NCBI GenBank assembly: GCA_037190845.1
Contig: JBBCJI010000013.1
Coordinates: forward strand, 1 to 64,000
DNA length: 64,000 nt
Origin: JBEBVQ01 sp037190845
Lineage (GTDB): Bacteria; Bacteroidota; Bacteroidia; Chitinophagales; Chitinophagaceae
Reading direction: 5' to 3'
Shown here: positions 63,461 to 64,000 of the stretch, piece by piece
Layout: every line of letters starts with the position of its first letter
Numbering within the stretch: position 1 is the stretch's first letter
Made by a program: the position numbers and the translations under genes
The notes under the pieces: generated by a model
Databases searched by the model: none
The model's input: only the letters and a program-made list of their open reading frames with translations
Told to the model about the DNA's origin: nothing

Positions 63461-64000
63461 TTAGAAATTAGGCTGAAGTTTATTGTGTGAGTAAAATTCG
63501 TGAATATATTCCACAACTTCATCTGCGGTATCGTAAATGCGGATCATCTCCAGATCACCCGGGCTGATATTACTTTCCTGCTCAAGCATCACCTCACGCA
63601 TCCAGTCAAACAAACCATTCCAGTATTTGCTGCCCACACACACCATCGGCGTTTGGGTAAACTTCCGCGTTTGTATCAGTGTAGCCACTTCAAAAAATTC
63701 ATCCATCGTACCCCATCCGCCAGGCATCATCACAAAACCCTGGGCATACTTGGTGAACATCACCTTACGGACAAAAAAGTAATCGAAATTGAGTGATTTA
63801 TCACGTGCGATGAACGGATTGGAATGTTGTTCGAAAGGAAGTTCAATGTTCAGTCCTACAGAAATACCGCCGGCCAGGTTGGCGCCTTTATTACCGGCTT
63901 CCATAATACCGGGGCCGCCGCCTGTGATAATACCAAACCCTTCTTCAGCCAGACGCCGGGATATTTCTACCGTAAGCTCGTAATAAGGGTGACCGGGTTG
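63461..64000 (-). CDS. LOG family protein (TIGR00730), N-terminus beyond window
   Basis: 179 residues visible up to the window edge; the start lies to the right of base 64000. The family motifs are present: GGGPGIMEAGNKGA and MPGGWGTMDEFFE, the PGGxGTxxE signature of LOG-type nucleoside 5'-monophosphate phosphoribohydrolases. Members release free bases such as cytokinins from nucleotides. The in-frame ATG at 63904 falls inside the PGIMEAG motif and is not the start. It is the first visible gene of the minus-strand operon. Confidence 0.92.
   Translation of the reverse strand, partial: QPGHPYYELTVEISRRLAEEGFGIITGGGPGIMEAGNKGANLAGGISVGLNIELPFEQHSNPFIARDKSLNFDYFFVRKVMFTKYAQGFVMMPGGWGTMDEFFEVATLIQTRKFTQTPMVCVGSKYWNGLFDWMREVMLEQESNISPGDLEMIRIYDTADEVVEYIHEFYSHNKLQPNF

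Noticed and set aside
1..64000. tRNA, rRNA, transposase or integrase genes
   Set aside because: None was found on either strand. The duplicated cassette has no insertion-sequence ends that I could see.

Overview
The window comes from a member of the Bacteroidota, most likely a Chitinophaga-like genus of the Chitinophagaceae. The evidence is: large secreted proteins with type IX secretion system (T9SS) sorting domains of both kinds (type A, and type B = gliding-motility-associated C-terminal domain); promoters of the Bacteroidota form TTTG-N19-TAnnTTTG; a PUR-alpha-like DUF3276 protein; a futalosine-pathway menaquinone gene pair; and few Shine-Dalgarno-like sites. No rRNA, tRNA, CRISPR array, transposase or phage gene was seen.

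Region 1 (1-32237) is an island of secreted surface proteins. Eight large exported proteins all begin with a beta-propeller-type repeat, and each repeat family occurs exactly twice: RCC1 (1-5454 and 10187-17533), Kelch-like (5577-8279 and 17632-20331), FG-GAP/ASPIC-UnbV (22289-24607 and 24678-26609) and NHL (26663-29233 and 29331-32237). The RCC1, Kelch and NHL proteins add strings of Ig/PKD-like modules. All seven proteins with a visible C-terminus end in a T9SS sorting domain. RCC1, Kelch and a helical cytoplasmic protein of unknown function form a three-gene cassette present twice, with the helical gene inverted in one copy. A palindrome, TAGAATTCTA, lies at the same distance from two promoter-like elements in the island and next to a third.

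Region 2 (32468-35160) is a two-component system: a TPR-containing histidine kinase of the NarL/LiaS type and a LuxR-type response regulator, transcribed away from the island.

Region 3 (35182-45941) is mostly core genome: a Wzi/RemB-like outer-membrane protein, RlmN, DUF3276, Lon, a small outer-membrane barrel, heme A synthase (CtaA/COX15), AMP nucleosidase and a fused two-ATPase ABC protein whose TTG start overlaps the stop of the AMP nucleosidase gene.

Region 4 (46041-50574) looks like a copper-handling locus: a small Cys-rich protein, a CxxCxC outer-membrane protein, a His-containing lipoprotein, an MbnP-family lipoprotein, a di-heme MbnH/MauG/CCP-family peroxidase and a YHS-domain lipoprotein.

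Region 5 (50640-64000) is housekeeping: L-2-hydroxyglutarate oxidase, a TPR protein, a sugar-phosphate nucleotidyltransferase, ClpP, ComF, RadA, a queD-folE operon with a perfect promoter, mqnB-mqnD, a lipoprotein, and a minus-strand operon running LOG protein (cut by the window edge), O-methyltransferase, glucosaminidase/LysM protein and hypoxanthine phosphoribosyltransferase. Many intergenic gaps hold palindromic extragenic repeats, two of which supply the stop codons of neighbouring genes.
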